Assembly (NCBI RefSeq): GCF_016632365.1
Contig: NZ_JAEPBH010000032.1
Coordinates: 645-54,652, forward strand
From: Tenebrionibacter intestinalis
GTDB taxonomy: Bacteria; Pseudomonadota; Gammaproteobacteria; Enterobacterales; Enterobacteriaceae
Direction of reading: 5' to 3'
DNA: 54,008 nucleotides
Below are positions 28,349 through 36,503 of this stretch, piece after piece. The notes below the pieces were generated by a model. It ran no database searches. It was given only the letters and a program-made list of their open reading frames with translations, and had not been told where the DNA came from. The first letter of the stretch is position 1; every line of letters begins with the position of its first letter. The position numbers and the translations under genes were made by a program.

Positions 28349-30030
28349 TAGTACAATCCTTGCTCTGTATTCAGCTTGTGCATTTTAGCTCTGGCGGATT
28401 CAAGTTGTTCTTCAGTAGCCCCATAATCTTTAAGGGTCGGTTTTATTGCATCAAAATTCCGATCCAAGGCACTCCTTAAATTCTTCGCATCCCTTGCAAT
28501 TTGGTCTGGTTTGTTACGTCCACCGTAAGTTTGACTGATTTTCTGGTGAACTTCTTTTGGAACAACAATCGCAGCTACCCGATCTGCCATTTTTCTGATC
28601 AGTTTTTGATCAAGCCCAGGATACTCATCCATTAAGAATTGTTCAACTGCGGCTCTTGACGGCATATGATCAGCCTCATACTTGCCTTGTCGAGAACGCC
28701 CTGTGAAATCCTTGTACAATCCAACTTCCAGTAGTTCTACTGGGGGCTTGCTGAGGTAGATGTAGATCGGCGGGTGTACGTTCCCCGGAAACACCAGAAT
28801 GTAATCCCGAAAATCCTTCTCTTCCGGTACTGGTGTTGTGGTGATAGTTACGCCCTGAATATCTGGAATTTCAAGCCCCGGAATCGTTACAGTACCCGCT
28901 TGCGGGCTGTTATTACCTGTATTCCAGCTATCTTGCGATCCCGGCGTACTCGCTGGTGTCCATGTGATCAGAGGCTTATCGCTTCGCTCGTCACCCCAAA
29001 ATTCATAGCTACCATCCATCTGCTTTTCGAGCATCCGGACACGAACCTGATCACGCCCACTTTCAGTACTGGTATGATAGCCAACGGCTTTTAATCGCCC
29101 GGTTTCATCGTCAGTGATCCAGTTGTAGCGTACTCGTGTTGGTACGGTTCCCTTGCTGTGTGCGACTTCCAGTAACTTTTCAGGTGTTAACAGATCGCTC
29201 TTTTCACCCTTGAGTTTTGACTGAACGATCGCCCCCATAACAACAAACGGCAAATTCATCGCAAGCGAACCGCTCCAGACTTCCGGGCCTGAAAGGTGCT
29301 TCATGGTATGCGTCAGGGCTTTGGCTGCGTCCTGATTCGCTTTTGCTGTAGCCCCTCCCGCTGCTGCTGCCATTCCGGCTTCGGCTGAACCGCCCATAAC
29401 AACCGGAGGCGGGGGAAGTGGCATTGCTTCCGCTTCACCAAAGAAGAAACCTGTCACTTTATCAAACAGTGATTTTTTCTTCGGTGGCTCCGGCGGCAGC
29501 GGTGAAGTTTTCTTCTTCTTCGCAGCCTGTGCGTGCTGTTCTGGTTCAGAGGCTGGCTGTGATGGTCTGGACTGATAGAAGCTCATCTCGCCTACGTTGT
29601 CCTGTGGCTCGTCAGCCGTTCCTGCATCAGTATTGCCAGTACCGCGAAGTACTGACTTAGCGAACACTGGAACGACCGTTATCGCTTCTTTAGCTCCCTG
29701 ACTGGCTGAAAGAGGGATTACATTAGATGATGCAGCGACCGTCCTGCTTTCTCGTGAAGAACATCCCGAGTAATGTGAGGTGGCAAATACAACATTATTT
29801 TTACATTTGCAAAGTACGGTATCACCATCACCGACGACCAGTTTACCGTCACCAATCCACCCTTTATACGTTGCAACAATGGGGAACGAATCCTTGCAAT
29901 TATTGCAGTATGCCATATCGCCATCGACAGCAAGTTTCACACCTTCATCAGATATGTTGGCCGAAGCACTGACGATTTTCCCAAAGGATGTTTTATCGCC
30001 TAATTTAGCGAGTTGTTTTTGCCTTCCCAT
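28348..30030 (-). CDS. PAAR-pyocin S-HNH nuclease effector (type VI secretion type)
   Basis: A 560-residue modular toxin. Residues about 8-95 form a PAAR-like tip domain (GDMAYC ... GDGDTVLCKCKNNVVFATSH). A Pro/Lys-rich stretch (PLPPEPPKKK) and an Ala/Gly-rich segment follow, then an S-type pyocin domain around 290-400 (TRVRYNWITDDETGRLKAVGYHT). The last ~110 residues are a nuclease module with EADHMPS (Asp454-His455) and VVPKEVHQK (His495), resembling HNH-type toxin tips. The start MGRQKQL has AAGGGA eight bases upstream. Such proteins ride on a VgrG spike; no VgrG, Hcp or other secretion gene lies in the window, so it must use a system encoded elsewhere. Confidence 0.8.
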   Translation of the reverse strand: MGRQKQLAKLGDKTSFGKIVSASANISDEGVKLAVDGDMAYCNNCKDSFPIVATYKGWIGDGKLVVGDGDTVLCKCKNNVVFATSHYSGCSSRESRTVAASSNVIPLSASQGAKEAITVVPVFAKSVLRGTGNTDAGTADEPQDNVGEMSFYQSRPSQPASEPEQHAQAAKKKKTSPLPPEPPKKKSLFDKVTGFFFGEAEAMPLPPPPVVMGGSAEAGMAAAAGGATAKANQDAAKALTHTMKHLSGPEVWSGSLAMNLPFVVMGAIVQSKLKGEKSDLLTPEKLLEVAHSKGTVPTRVRYNWITDDETGRLKAVGYHTSTESGRDQVRVRMLEKQMDGSYEFWGDERSDKPLITWTPASTPGSQDSWNTGNNSPQAGTVTIPGLEIPDIQGVTITTTPVPEEKDFRDYILVFPGNVHPPIYIYLSKPPVELLEVGLYKDFTGRSRQGKYEADHMPSRAAVEQFLMDEYPGLDQKLIRKMADRVAAIVVPKEVHQKISQTYGGRNKPDQIARDAKNLRSALDRNFDAIKPTLKDYGATEEQLESARAKMHKLNTEQGLY

Positions 30031-30044
30031 AACAAAATCCCTTT

Positions 30045-30743
30045 TCAATGTACTTTTGAGGACGCAACGCCATCAGGCGACGAAACAATCCATTCACTCC
30101 CCGAATAAGTCATAACACTTACGTGAGTACTGGCAGTCAGTAACGGTTTATCGGTGACACTGGCCTGTGATATTGCTTTTCTTGCCATTGTTTCAATATC
30201 ATCTTTCGACATTTCATTCAGGTACTGAATGTCCTGACAGTAATCGTTAAAATGTACTTTCCAGTATTCGTCTACCGATTCAAAGAAATCCTCCGCAAAA
30301 CTTAAAATCGCGGGGTTCGTGTTCTGGTCAATCGAATCACTGACAGGGAATCCAACAGGAAAGTACACAGTACGGTATATCCCGGTGGTTTTGATCAAAC
30401 GTCTGAAATCATCCCCGGTAAAGCCAAAAATCAGCATCACCCAGTACTTTGATTGGTTGGCCTTTCTTTCAAGCATCATCTGGGTAACGTTAAAATCGGT
30501 AAACGGGTAAACAGCCCATGCATCCCCATCCCGTTGATTAAGAACAAGGCTACTGATAGTCGCATCAAGTCTGGAGGTATAGAGGGCGAGGCCATCCGGT
30601 ACTTCACCATGTCCCCCGACCCATTGCGGTTCGAGCCACGGCGTACCGTTAGCCATTTCAGAAACACGAGCCACGCCCCACAAGGGGAGCATTGAATAGT
30701 ACTGGTTTTCACCGGGAGAACAAAAATAGAGTTCCTGTTTCAT
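30045..30743 (-). CDS. unknown protein upstream of PAAR effector, possible adaptor
   Basis: A 232-residue soluble protein that I do not recognise. It has an aromatic N-terminal half (SMLPLWGVARV, WLEPQWVGGHG, AVYPFTDFNVTQ) and a helical acidic tail. It ends 14 bases before the effector start and surely shares its transcript. In many type VI modules the gene ahead of a PAAR toxin is a loading chaperone (DUF4123 or Eag type); size and position fit, though sequence resemblance to these is not evident. AGGA lies five bases before the ATG. Confidence 0.55.
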   Translation of the reverse strand: MKQELYFCSPGENQYYSMLPLWGVARVSEMANGTPWLEPQWVGGHGEVPDGLALYTSRLDATISSLVLNQRDGDAWAVYPFTDFNVTQMMLERKANQSKYWVMLIFGFTGDDFRRLIKTTGIYRTVYFPVGFPVSDSIDQNTNPAILSFAEDFFESVDEYWKVHFNDYCQDIQYLNEMSKDDIETMARKAISQASVTDKPLLTASTHVSVMTYSGSEWIVSSPDGVASSKVH

Positions 30744-30873
30744 AACATCCTGTACTTACGCTATTTTTTGAGCAGTTATTGTCACATGGATGGCAAGGTT
30801 ATGTACAGTCTTTGTACAGCACAATGGGTGCTACAGAGGATTCAAAAAATTAAAAAAGTACAGCATTACCATT

Positions 30874-30898
30874 AAAAAAGGCCGCTTTTAGCGGCCTT
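30874..30898 (-). terminator. terminator of the EAL gene
   Basis: On the minus strand a stem AAGGCCGC/GCGGCCTT with loop TAAAA is followed by six T residues, just after the EAL gene stop. Confidence 0.85.
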
Positions 30899-30901
30899 CT
30901 G

Positions 30902-31570
30902 TTACATCAATGACTGTATTTTATGAAGTGGGACAGGCTTATAAAGTTCCCCCTGTACACCCCAAATGCCCGTTTCACGCAGTGAACGTAACATGTTTCC
31001 GTCATTTACCCCCTGAATAATGATTTTTGAACAGTACTTGCTGATATTCTTAATCAACACCGCAAATGTGTGTTTTTTGTACTGCTCACTAAAAAAATCA
31101 CCTTCAATTTTAACGGCTTCAAACACGCCAGAAACCAAAGCCCCGGCATTTGCTTTACCAGCACCAAGATCTTCAAGAAACAATGCGTTATTGCCCTTAG
31201 AAAGGGAATCCAGTACTGGATTTTTCAATCCATGATTGATGTACAGGAACGCTTCTGATAGCTGGAGTTTCAGATACGGCATCATTTTCACAATTCCGGC
31301 AAGAAACGAGTCTCTGTACAGCAGGGTAGCCATTGCGTGATCGATTTTGAAAGAACAAAACAGCTTATTGTGAAGTACAAATTTTTCAGTACTGGCTATT
31401 TGCCCAAGCACTTCATATAGATAGAGCCGTTTCTGCTCGATATCCCAGCCACGGAATACTTCATCCCCTGATAACAACAGTCCATCATTAGTAAAACGAG
31501 TCAGTACTTCAATCCCCAGGAGTTGGCCTTCGGTGCTCATAACTGGCTGGGCTATGTATTCTCTGATCAT
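30902..31570 (-). CDS. degenerate EAL-domain protein (YdiV-like)
   Basis: A 222-residue stand-alone EAL fold. Landmarks line up with cyclic-di-GMP phosphodiesterases but catalytic residues are altered: IEVLTRF at 20-26 keeps the first Glu; the ELTE site is LQLSEAF (101-107); DDFGTG is LEDLGAGKAN (131-140); the Lys survives in AVKIEGDF; the late AEGVE is IIQGVND (183-189); GQGYYF-KP is GVQGELYKPVPL. Loss of several metal-binding acids suggests no hydrolysis and a binding role, like YdiV, which restrains FlhDC. It has its own terminator. Linked genes give no direct target; flagellar control is a guess. Confidence 0.75.
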   Translation of the reverse strand: MIREYIAQPVMSTEGQLLGIEVLTRFTNDGLLLSGDEVFRGWDIEQKRLYLYEVLGQIASTEKFVLHNKLFCSFKIDHAMATLLYRDSFLAGIVKMMPYLKLQLSEAFLYINHGLKNPVLDSLSKGNNALFLEDLGAGKANAGALVSGVFEAVKIEGDFFSEQYKKHTFAVLIKNISKYCSKIIIQGVNDGNMLRSLRETGIWGVQGELYKPVPLHKIQSLM

Positions 31571-32328
31571 TGCGATTTCCCTTAGCGGCGATGTAAAGAT
31601 AATCGCTTACCCTACAATATTGATCAATAAAAACGATCAATAATTAATTATCAATAAGTTTTATCGATCATAAATTCGAACAAAAAACATGTAAAAATGC
31701 CAACTCACCGATTAAAGTAGGTTAATTAGTAGTTAAAAGCTATTGAATGATACGGGGATTTCGGAGGGTATACAGATATAGGCTTTCGGCCTCATAAGGA
31801 GGCTGAAAAGGTAGGGATCATCAGCGGAGTTCTGATGTAGGTGTCCGAGACACCATCATGGGGGGGATTAGTCGGATCGGGGTCGCTTCGCTCTGGTCAG
31901 TACTGACAGGACTTTTCCAGTAACTGAAACAGCAGATACCCCACGAAGCACACAAAGGAATTATTTGTAGAATAAGTAATGGAATAACAGTCAGTTATGT
32001 ACTTACTGACAGAACAAAAAAACGCGATTGGGTTCGCTCTGTCAGTGACCGAAGGGAACGCAGCAGTAGAACCTAATCCTGCGAACAGTACACGCGAAGC
32101 GGGTACTGTTTAATTGTTTTATCTATGTAAACAATGGGATACTTATCAAGTACTCACTGCGTGAGTACTCTCACTAACTACCCGAAACAGTTCGCTTGCT
32201 TCGCCGCTCCTGCTTTCAGGTAGTTAATTCGCTTTCGCTCGTTGTTATGTCCGAAATTTATTACCTAAAGAAACTATAAGGTATTATTTTTCGGACATTT
32301 ATCCGTTTTTATGATGGTGTTCTGGACT
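31571..32328. other. structured non-coding region (possible origin or RNA)
   Basis: 758 bases without an acceptable gene. The stretch 31617-31685 is AT-rich with repeated ATCAATAA/ATCGATCA words. From 31896 to 32297 several strong inverted repeats follow: GTCAGTACTGAC (31896-31907), ACAGTAC/GTACTGT (32085-32109), AGTACTCAC/GTGAGTACT (32149-32169), TAACTACC/GGTAGTTA (32175-32226) and TGTCCGAAA/TTTCGGACA (32248-32297) with an inner TACCT/AGGTA stem. Such density beside a helicase-like gene suggests a replication origin, a transfer site or a structured RNA; which one cannot be told. Confidence 0.5.
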
Positions 32329-33771
32329 TCATTTTTTGCGTGTTTTTTGTACTTCATTTTCGTATTTGTCCCACATAGCCTTTTTCTCTTCAGTACTGAG
32401 ATCTGCGTTAGTAGCACTGGCAAGAAACGCCCTGAACGCTTCTAACTCAAGCCCCGGATTGCTGCCTTTCCAGCGGCGGAAACGCTTTGCTTTGGTATCA
32501 TCAAGAGTGAAACGCTTTTCCTTGTTCATTGAGCCTTGCGGCCTGCCTTTCTGCCCTTGTTCATCATCATCAATACCGAGATCTATGTACTCAATATTGT
32601 CTGTGAGTGATCTGGCTTGCCATTCATCAAAAACATAAACGGTCTGCGTTTCAGCACTGTCGAAATTCCTCGAAATCCCTCGTAGTACGAACTGGTGTAG
32701 GCTTTCGTACTCCCTCGCTACGTGAATCGCATCACCGTCAATCTCAAAGAACAATTCACATTGCTTGGCTTCTGTTTCAGAGGGACGCATACAAGCCAAC
32801 CAGACGCATATCATAAGGTGCTGGTACTGGTTGAATCCTCTGGCATCCGGGCTTATCTCTGTGCCATTCTTGAGGCTCTGAGAATCGCTTTTATTCTTCG
32901 TCCAGTAGAAGTCCTGTTTCTCAAGTTCACCATCAATAAACGAGTATATTTTTTGTACTTTATCAGGATTATTAGTTTTCCATGTCCTTGATAGTTTATG
33001 ATTTTTTGAGAAGTAATAAACCTTTAATCTGTCTTTGAGAGCTGTTTTTCGTGTCAGTAATCCTTCAAGTTCAGTACTTTCAAAGAGTTCTTTATTGCCT
33101 TTGTAGATCAATGAATTTTCGAAATTAGCTCCGAGAAAGGTGATTGATACGTCTTTGTACTTATTGAGATCTTTCCATGCCGTGATATTAAGCTGTTCCT
33201 TTTCCGCATCGGTAAAGTACTCATTATTCATTATGAAAAGATCATTATCATTCAATACTGACAGTTGATTTAAAATATTCTTTACTACATCCCCCTGAAC
33301 TTCTGGATTTCTTTCAGCCGCAATATACATATGTCTGTCATCTAATAACTGTACTTTATGGATTAAAACATTACGGATAACATTTTTTATCTCAGGACTC
33401 CCTTCATTTATATTCTGGAAAGAGTGAAAATTAGTCACATCGTCAATATAAACATTCCAGTTAGATAACAATTCACGAGGGATTTTGAAAAACGTTTTAT
33501 CTGTTATGAGTAATGTTTTATTACTTCCAGATGAAAGAAATTCAATAACTGAACTAATAACACTTTCATCTTTTGATACTGTATCAGTAATAATATACTC
33601 GCAATTATTGATTTGCTTTGCTGTCTGCTTAATAAGTTCTTGAGTGTTCTGTACTACAATATATTTTTCAGTGCTGTTATTGATTATATTACATATAGCT
33701 GTGGTTTTACCTGAGCCACACTCAGCAGATACGTACTTAAACTTATTATAAATAGGTGTAGGATTAATCAT
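32329..33771 (-). CDS. helicase-like P-loop protein, possible replication protein
   Basis: A 480-residue protein with an N-terminal P-loop AECGSGKTTAI (16-26), a following motif Ia-like QNTQELIKQTAKQI, and a Walker B-like NVYIDDVTNF near 115, in the manner of superfamily 2 helicases, though later helicase motifs are not clear. The C-terminal ~60 residues are highly charged with KGRPQGSMNKEKRFTLDD, likely DNA-binding. Start MINPTP is preferred since GGAG lies nine bases ahead; another ATG is five codons upstream. Its place beside the structured region suggests autonomous replication of the excised element, which is inference. It could also be a defence helicase. Confidence 0.6.
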   Translation of the reverse strand: MINPTPIYNKFKYVSAECGSGKTTAICNIINNSTEKYIVVQNTQELIKQTAKQINNCEYIITDTVSKDESVISSVIEFLSSGSNKTLLITDKTFFKIPRELLSNWNVYIDDVTNFHSFQNINEGSPEIKNVIRNVLIHKVQLLDDRHMYIAAERNPEVQGDVVKNILNQLSVLNDNDLFIMNNEYFTDAEKEQLNITAWKDLNKYKDVSITFLGANFENSLIYKGNKELFESTELEGLLTRKTALKDRLKVYYFSKNHKLSRTWKTNNPDKVQKIYSFIDGELEKQDFYWTKNKSDSQSLKNGTEISPDARGFNQYQHLMICVWLACMRPSETEAKQCELFFEIDGDAIHVAREYESLHQFVLRGISRNFDSAETQTVYVFDEWQARSLTDNIEYIDLGIDDDEQGQKGRPQGSMNKEKRFTLDDTKAKRFRRWKGSNPGLELEAFRAFLASATNADLSTEEKKAMWDKYENEVQKTRKK

Positions 33772-33800
33772 TTGTACACGCTCCATATTGATTAATTTAG

Positions 33801-33832
33801 AAAGGCCGATTCGTTCCAGTGAGTCGGCCTTT
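33801..33832 (-). terminator. terminator between recombinase and helicase genes
   Basis: Stem AAAGGCCGA/TCGGCCTTT with a 14-base loop, about 40 bases beyond the large recombinase stop. On the minus strand it ends in a short T-run. Confidence 0.6.
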
Positions 33833-33873
33833 CGTCGTTTTAGTTATTAGTATTTAGATTTTATAAAATTGCT

Positions 33874-35670
33874 TTATTCTGGTACATTACTAATAAGTAC
33901 ACGAGAAAGATTACTCACAAGATATTCTTTTATTTTTTTAGCTTCGTTATCAGAAATGAAATCCACAAAGTTCATCATGTGAGCATAATCCTCAATATTA
34001 ACCCCCATCAAGTGAAACTCCTCAGGAGATTTAACATACTTTAAAATGAAACCATTGCAAGTATAATCGTGACTATTCTCATGGTATTCAATAGAGAAAT
34101 TTACAACTACTTTAGATTGTTTATTGTCTATAACTAATACATGCTTCACACTTAAGTTTCGATATTTAATCTCAACAAGTATGAAATCACTAATGCGTTT
34201 ATAACAAATACTATCTGCAATAGTAGCAATGCCTTTTTTAATCAAACTACGATCTGAAACATTACTCACATCAGCAATACTATTCAAATCAACATTAAAA
34301 TCAGGAACAAAAGTATCCTCAACATATGATTCTATCAATTTATTTAATTCATCTATGCGATCAGATACATCTTCATATGCTTTTATTGTTCTCGGCCGTA
34401 CTCGTTTACCTTCACGTTCTCGCTGTTCGATCAAAGTATGTAATTCCACTTCTTCTGCCTTACACAGTTCTAATTCTGTACGATAGCTTTCAATTTTATT
34501 ATCAACTGGCACGGACAACAAAGCAGAAATATCCAACCCCATCAAATGGTTAAGTATTGCACGCTCAATAACCTCATAACGTATATCGCTCTGAACACAA
34601 TTTTTTAGTTCATAGCGAGTTCTACAACGAAGAAAAGTTTTATATGGAATATATGTAGCCTCCCCATTGACAATTTTTTTTCTTGTATTTTGAACAACTG
34701 ATGTATCACCACCACATACACCACACTTAATAACACCATTGAATAAATTCCTTAAAATGGAATCATCACCATATGTAACGCGTGTACGACCTCTGATATT
34801 TTTAGCAACACTTGTTAGCATATTGTTAGCTAAAAAGAATTTCTCAACATCAACCACAACTGGATAGAAATTGGGAATCGTTTCTATCACAACACGTTTC
34901 ACACCTTTAATCTGCTTACTGTAACGTATGTGTTTGCCTATCAAACGCTCATCACGGATCAGTTTTGCAACGTATGAACCTCTCCAGCTCGTGTTGCCAT
35001 ACATCAACCCTCTGTTATTCAGTTCTTTGGCAATGAAACCTGTACTCTGTCCAGCTATGTAGCTATCAAAAGTAAAGTTAATTACATTTTGCATATTTGG
35101 ATCTATTGCGTACTTACCATCACAATCAAACAGCCATCGTGGCATTTGGCGAGTAAGGACTTTTTTGTTTGTAATAGATTCATTAAGCCGTTTTTCGTAG
35201 CCCTTTTTTGCCCTCTCAGACTTTATAACACTCTCGTTATTTGCCCTCATCAGATAGATAGTACTCATGATTGCCCCTACAGGATCATCACTTCGTAATA
35301 TCTGATTTTCCGCAACGCTATGAATCTCAATCCCTGCCCCGATAAGAGTTGATATCAAATGTGTGCCAACCCAAGGATTTTGGCGTGACAATCGGTCAAC
35401 GCTGTAGCAAATCAGGGCACTTCCAGTAGGAATCAAACCTGCATTTACATCGGCAAGAAATCGGCCTAACTCCCCCTCTTTGATGTTGCTCCCTGTGTAA
35501 GCAGACATCCCCGCATCGCTCATCACCACCATTCTATCAATGTCGAATTTTTCACTATTTTGGGTGATGTAGCGTCTGACTTCTTCATCTTGCGTATCAA
35601 GACCACCGCCTGTGCGTACCTGCTCCAGACTTGAGACGCGTAGATAACCGTATGGTATGATTTTGTTCAA
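33874..35670 (-). CDS. large serine recombinase (element integrase)
   Basis: A 598-residue large serine recombinase. Residues 1-150 are the catalytic domain (YLRVSSLEQ with Ser13, SVDRLSR with the active-site arginines). A recombinase domain follows near 190-290 (GFIAKELNNRGLMYGNTSWRGSYVAKLIRDERLIG), then a zinc ribbon with Cys pairs CGVCGG and a later Cys pair, and a coiled-coil segment (ELCKAEEVELHTLIEQRERE). It lies about 50 bases from the right junction of the element and is read inward, the standard place for the integrase. It should catalyse insertion at the yggR site; excision would need a directionality factor, not recognised here. Confidence 0.95.
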   Translation of the reverse strand: MNKIIPYGYLRVSSLEQVRTGGGLDTQDEEVRRYITQNSEKFDIDRMVVMSDAGMSAYTGSNIKEGELGRFLADVNAGLIPTGSALICYSVDRLSRQNPWVGTHLISTLIGAGIEIHSVAENQILRSDDPVGAIMSTIYLMRANNESVIKSERAKKGYEKRLNESITNKKVLTRQMPRWLFDCDGKYAIDPNMQNVINFTFDSYIAGQSTGFIAKELNNRGLMYGNTSWRGSYVAKLIRDERLIGKHIRYSKQIKGVKRVVIETIPNFYPVVVDVEKFFLANNMLTSVAKNIRGRTRVTYGDDSILRNLFNGVIKCGVCGGDTSVVQNTRKKIVNGEATYIPYKTFLRCRTRYELKNCVQSDIRYEVIERAILNHLMGLDISALLSVPVDNKIESYRTELELCKAEEVELHTLIEQREREGKRVRPRTIKAYEDVSDRIDELNKLIESYVEDTFVPDFNVDLNSIADVSNVSDRSLIKKGIATIADSICYKRISDFILVEIKYRNLSVKHVLVIDNKQSKVVVNFSIEYHENSHDYTCNGFILKYVKSPEEFHLMGVNIEDYAHMMNFVDFISDNEAKKIKEYLVSNLSRVLISNVPE

Positions 35671-35719
35671 ACTATGGCATTCCGAGTGTAGTGTGGTTAG
35701 CTATACGATAGCAGACATA

Positions 35720-35764
35720 ATGCTTTACACTAAGCGCCACGATTTCTTCCATTTTTAACGGCAT
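35720..35764 (-). pseudogene. yggR: yggR 5' fragment left beside yggS
   Basis: Fifteen codons reading MPLKMEEIVALSVKH, which match the start of E. coli YggR (MNMEEIVALSVKH). Beyond CAT the frame runs into element sequence and stops at 35672. The ATG could be at 35764 or the MEE codon at 35752. It starts ten bases from the divergent yggS start. Confidence 0.85.
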
Positions 35765-35774
35765 CCCTGTATCA

Positions 35775-36488
35775 ATGAGCGACATTGCCCACAACATAGC
35801 GCGTATACAGCGCCAAATCTCAGCGGCAGCCGAACGCTGCGGCCGCCTTCCAGAAGAAGTTACGCTGCTTGCAGTGAGCAAAACAAAACCTGCGAGCGCT
35901 ATCGAAGAAGCCATTGCCGCAGGCCAGCGCGCCTTTGGCGAAAACTATGTGCAGGAAGGAGTAGAAAAAATTCAGCGCTTTGCCAGCGCAGGCATAACGG
36001 GGCTAACGTGGCACTTTATCGGCCCGCTGCAGTCCAACAAAAGTCGCCTGGTGGCCGAATATTTCGACTGGTGCCACACAGTGGACAGATTGCGCATCGC
36101 CGCCCGGCTGAGCGAACAGCGCCCGGCAGGCATGGCCCCGCTCAATGTGCTTATTCAGATAAATATCAGCGACGAGCAAAGCAAATCAGGTATTCGCCCG
36201 GACGAACTGGACACACTGGCCGCACAGGTGGCGACGCTGCCAGGCGTGAGGCTGCGCGGCCTGATGGCTATCCCGGCGCCGGAAACCGACTGGCAGCGCC
36301 AGTTTGACGTGGCGCGTCAAATGGCGCTGGCGTTTAACAGGTTAAAATACCGCTATCCGCAAGTGGATACATTATCTCTGGGCATGACCGATGACATGGA
36401 CGCCGCAATCGCTGCGGGGAGCACCATGGTACGTATTGGAACCGCCATTTTTGGCGCGCGGAGCACTCCGCCGCGTCCGCAACATTAA
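35775..36488 (+). CDS. yggS: YggS family PLP homeostasis protein
   Basis: A 237-residue alanine-racemase-fold protein that binds pyridoxal phosphate and maintains vitamin B6 and amino-acid balance, without known catalysis. The PLP lysine lies in LLAVSKTKP; GENYVQE, WHFIGPLQSNK and LSLGMTDDMDAAIAAGSTMVRIGTAIFG are conserved. The E. coli homologue starts MNDIAHNLAQV, like this ATG. The first gene of yggS-yggT-yggU-rdgB-hemW. The element junction lies only 52 bases upstream, so its promoter may have been changed. Confidence 0.95.
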   Translation: MSDIAHNIARIQRQISAAAERCGRLPEEVTLLAVSKTKPASAIEEAIAAGQRAFGENYVQEGVEKIQRFASAGITGLTWHFIGPLQSNKSRLVAEYFDWCHTVDRLRIAARLSEQRPAGMAPLNVLIQINISDEQSKSGIRPDELDTLAAQVATLPGVRLRGLMAIPAPETDWQRQFDVARQMALAFNRLKYRYPQVDTLSLGMTDDMDAAIAAGSTMVRIGTAIFGARSTPPRPQH

Positions 36489-36503
36489 TGACTGAGGAAC
36501 ACC

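Larger units (their letters stand above)
24461..35722. mobile_element. 11.26-kb serine-recombinase element inserted in yggR
   Basis: The two parts of yggR rejoin exactly if the bases between ATG at 24458-24460 and ATG at 35720-35722 (plus strand) are removed, restoring codons for ...VKH-NASDLHLC, the order found in E. coli YggR. The three-base identity at the joins is what a serine recombinase with a short crossover core leaves. The recombinase gene lies 50 bases inside the right end. Cargo: resolvase, HNH protein, SLATT/CD-NTase, PAAR effector module, EAL protein, helicase-like protein. AT content is far above that of flanking genes. There are no phage structural or conjugation genes. Confidence 0.85.

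Noticed and set aside
27881..30743. Part of a complete type VI secretion locus
   Set aside because: No Tss, Hcp, ClpV or VgrG genes anywhere in the window.
24541..35710. CTATAC words near both ends as the attachment core of the element
   Set aside because: The yggR reconstruction places the crossover at ATG (24458-24460 and 35720-35722), away from these words.
24461..35722. Interpretation of the serine-recombinase element as a prophage
   Set aside because: No capsid, tail, terminase, lysis or repressor genes are present.
35672..35914. Leftward 80-codon frame overlapping yggS
   Set aside because: Not a gene by itself: codons 51-65 are the split start of yggR, the upstream part is antisense to yggS and the end is element sequence.
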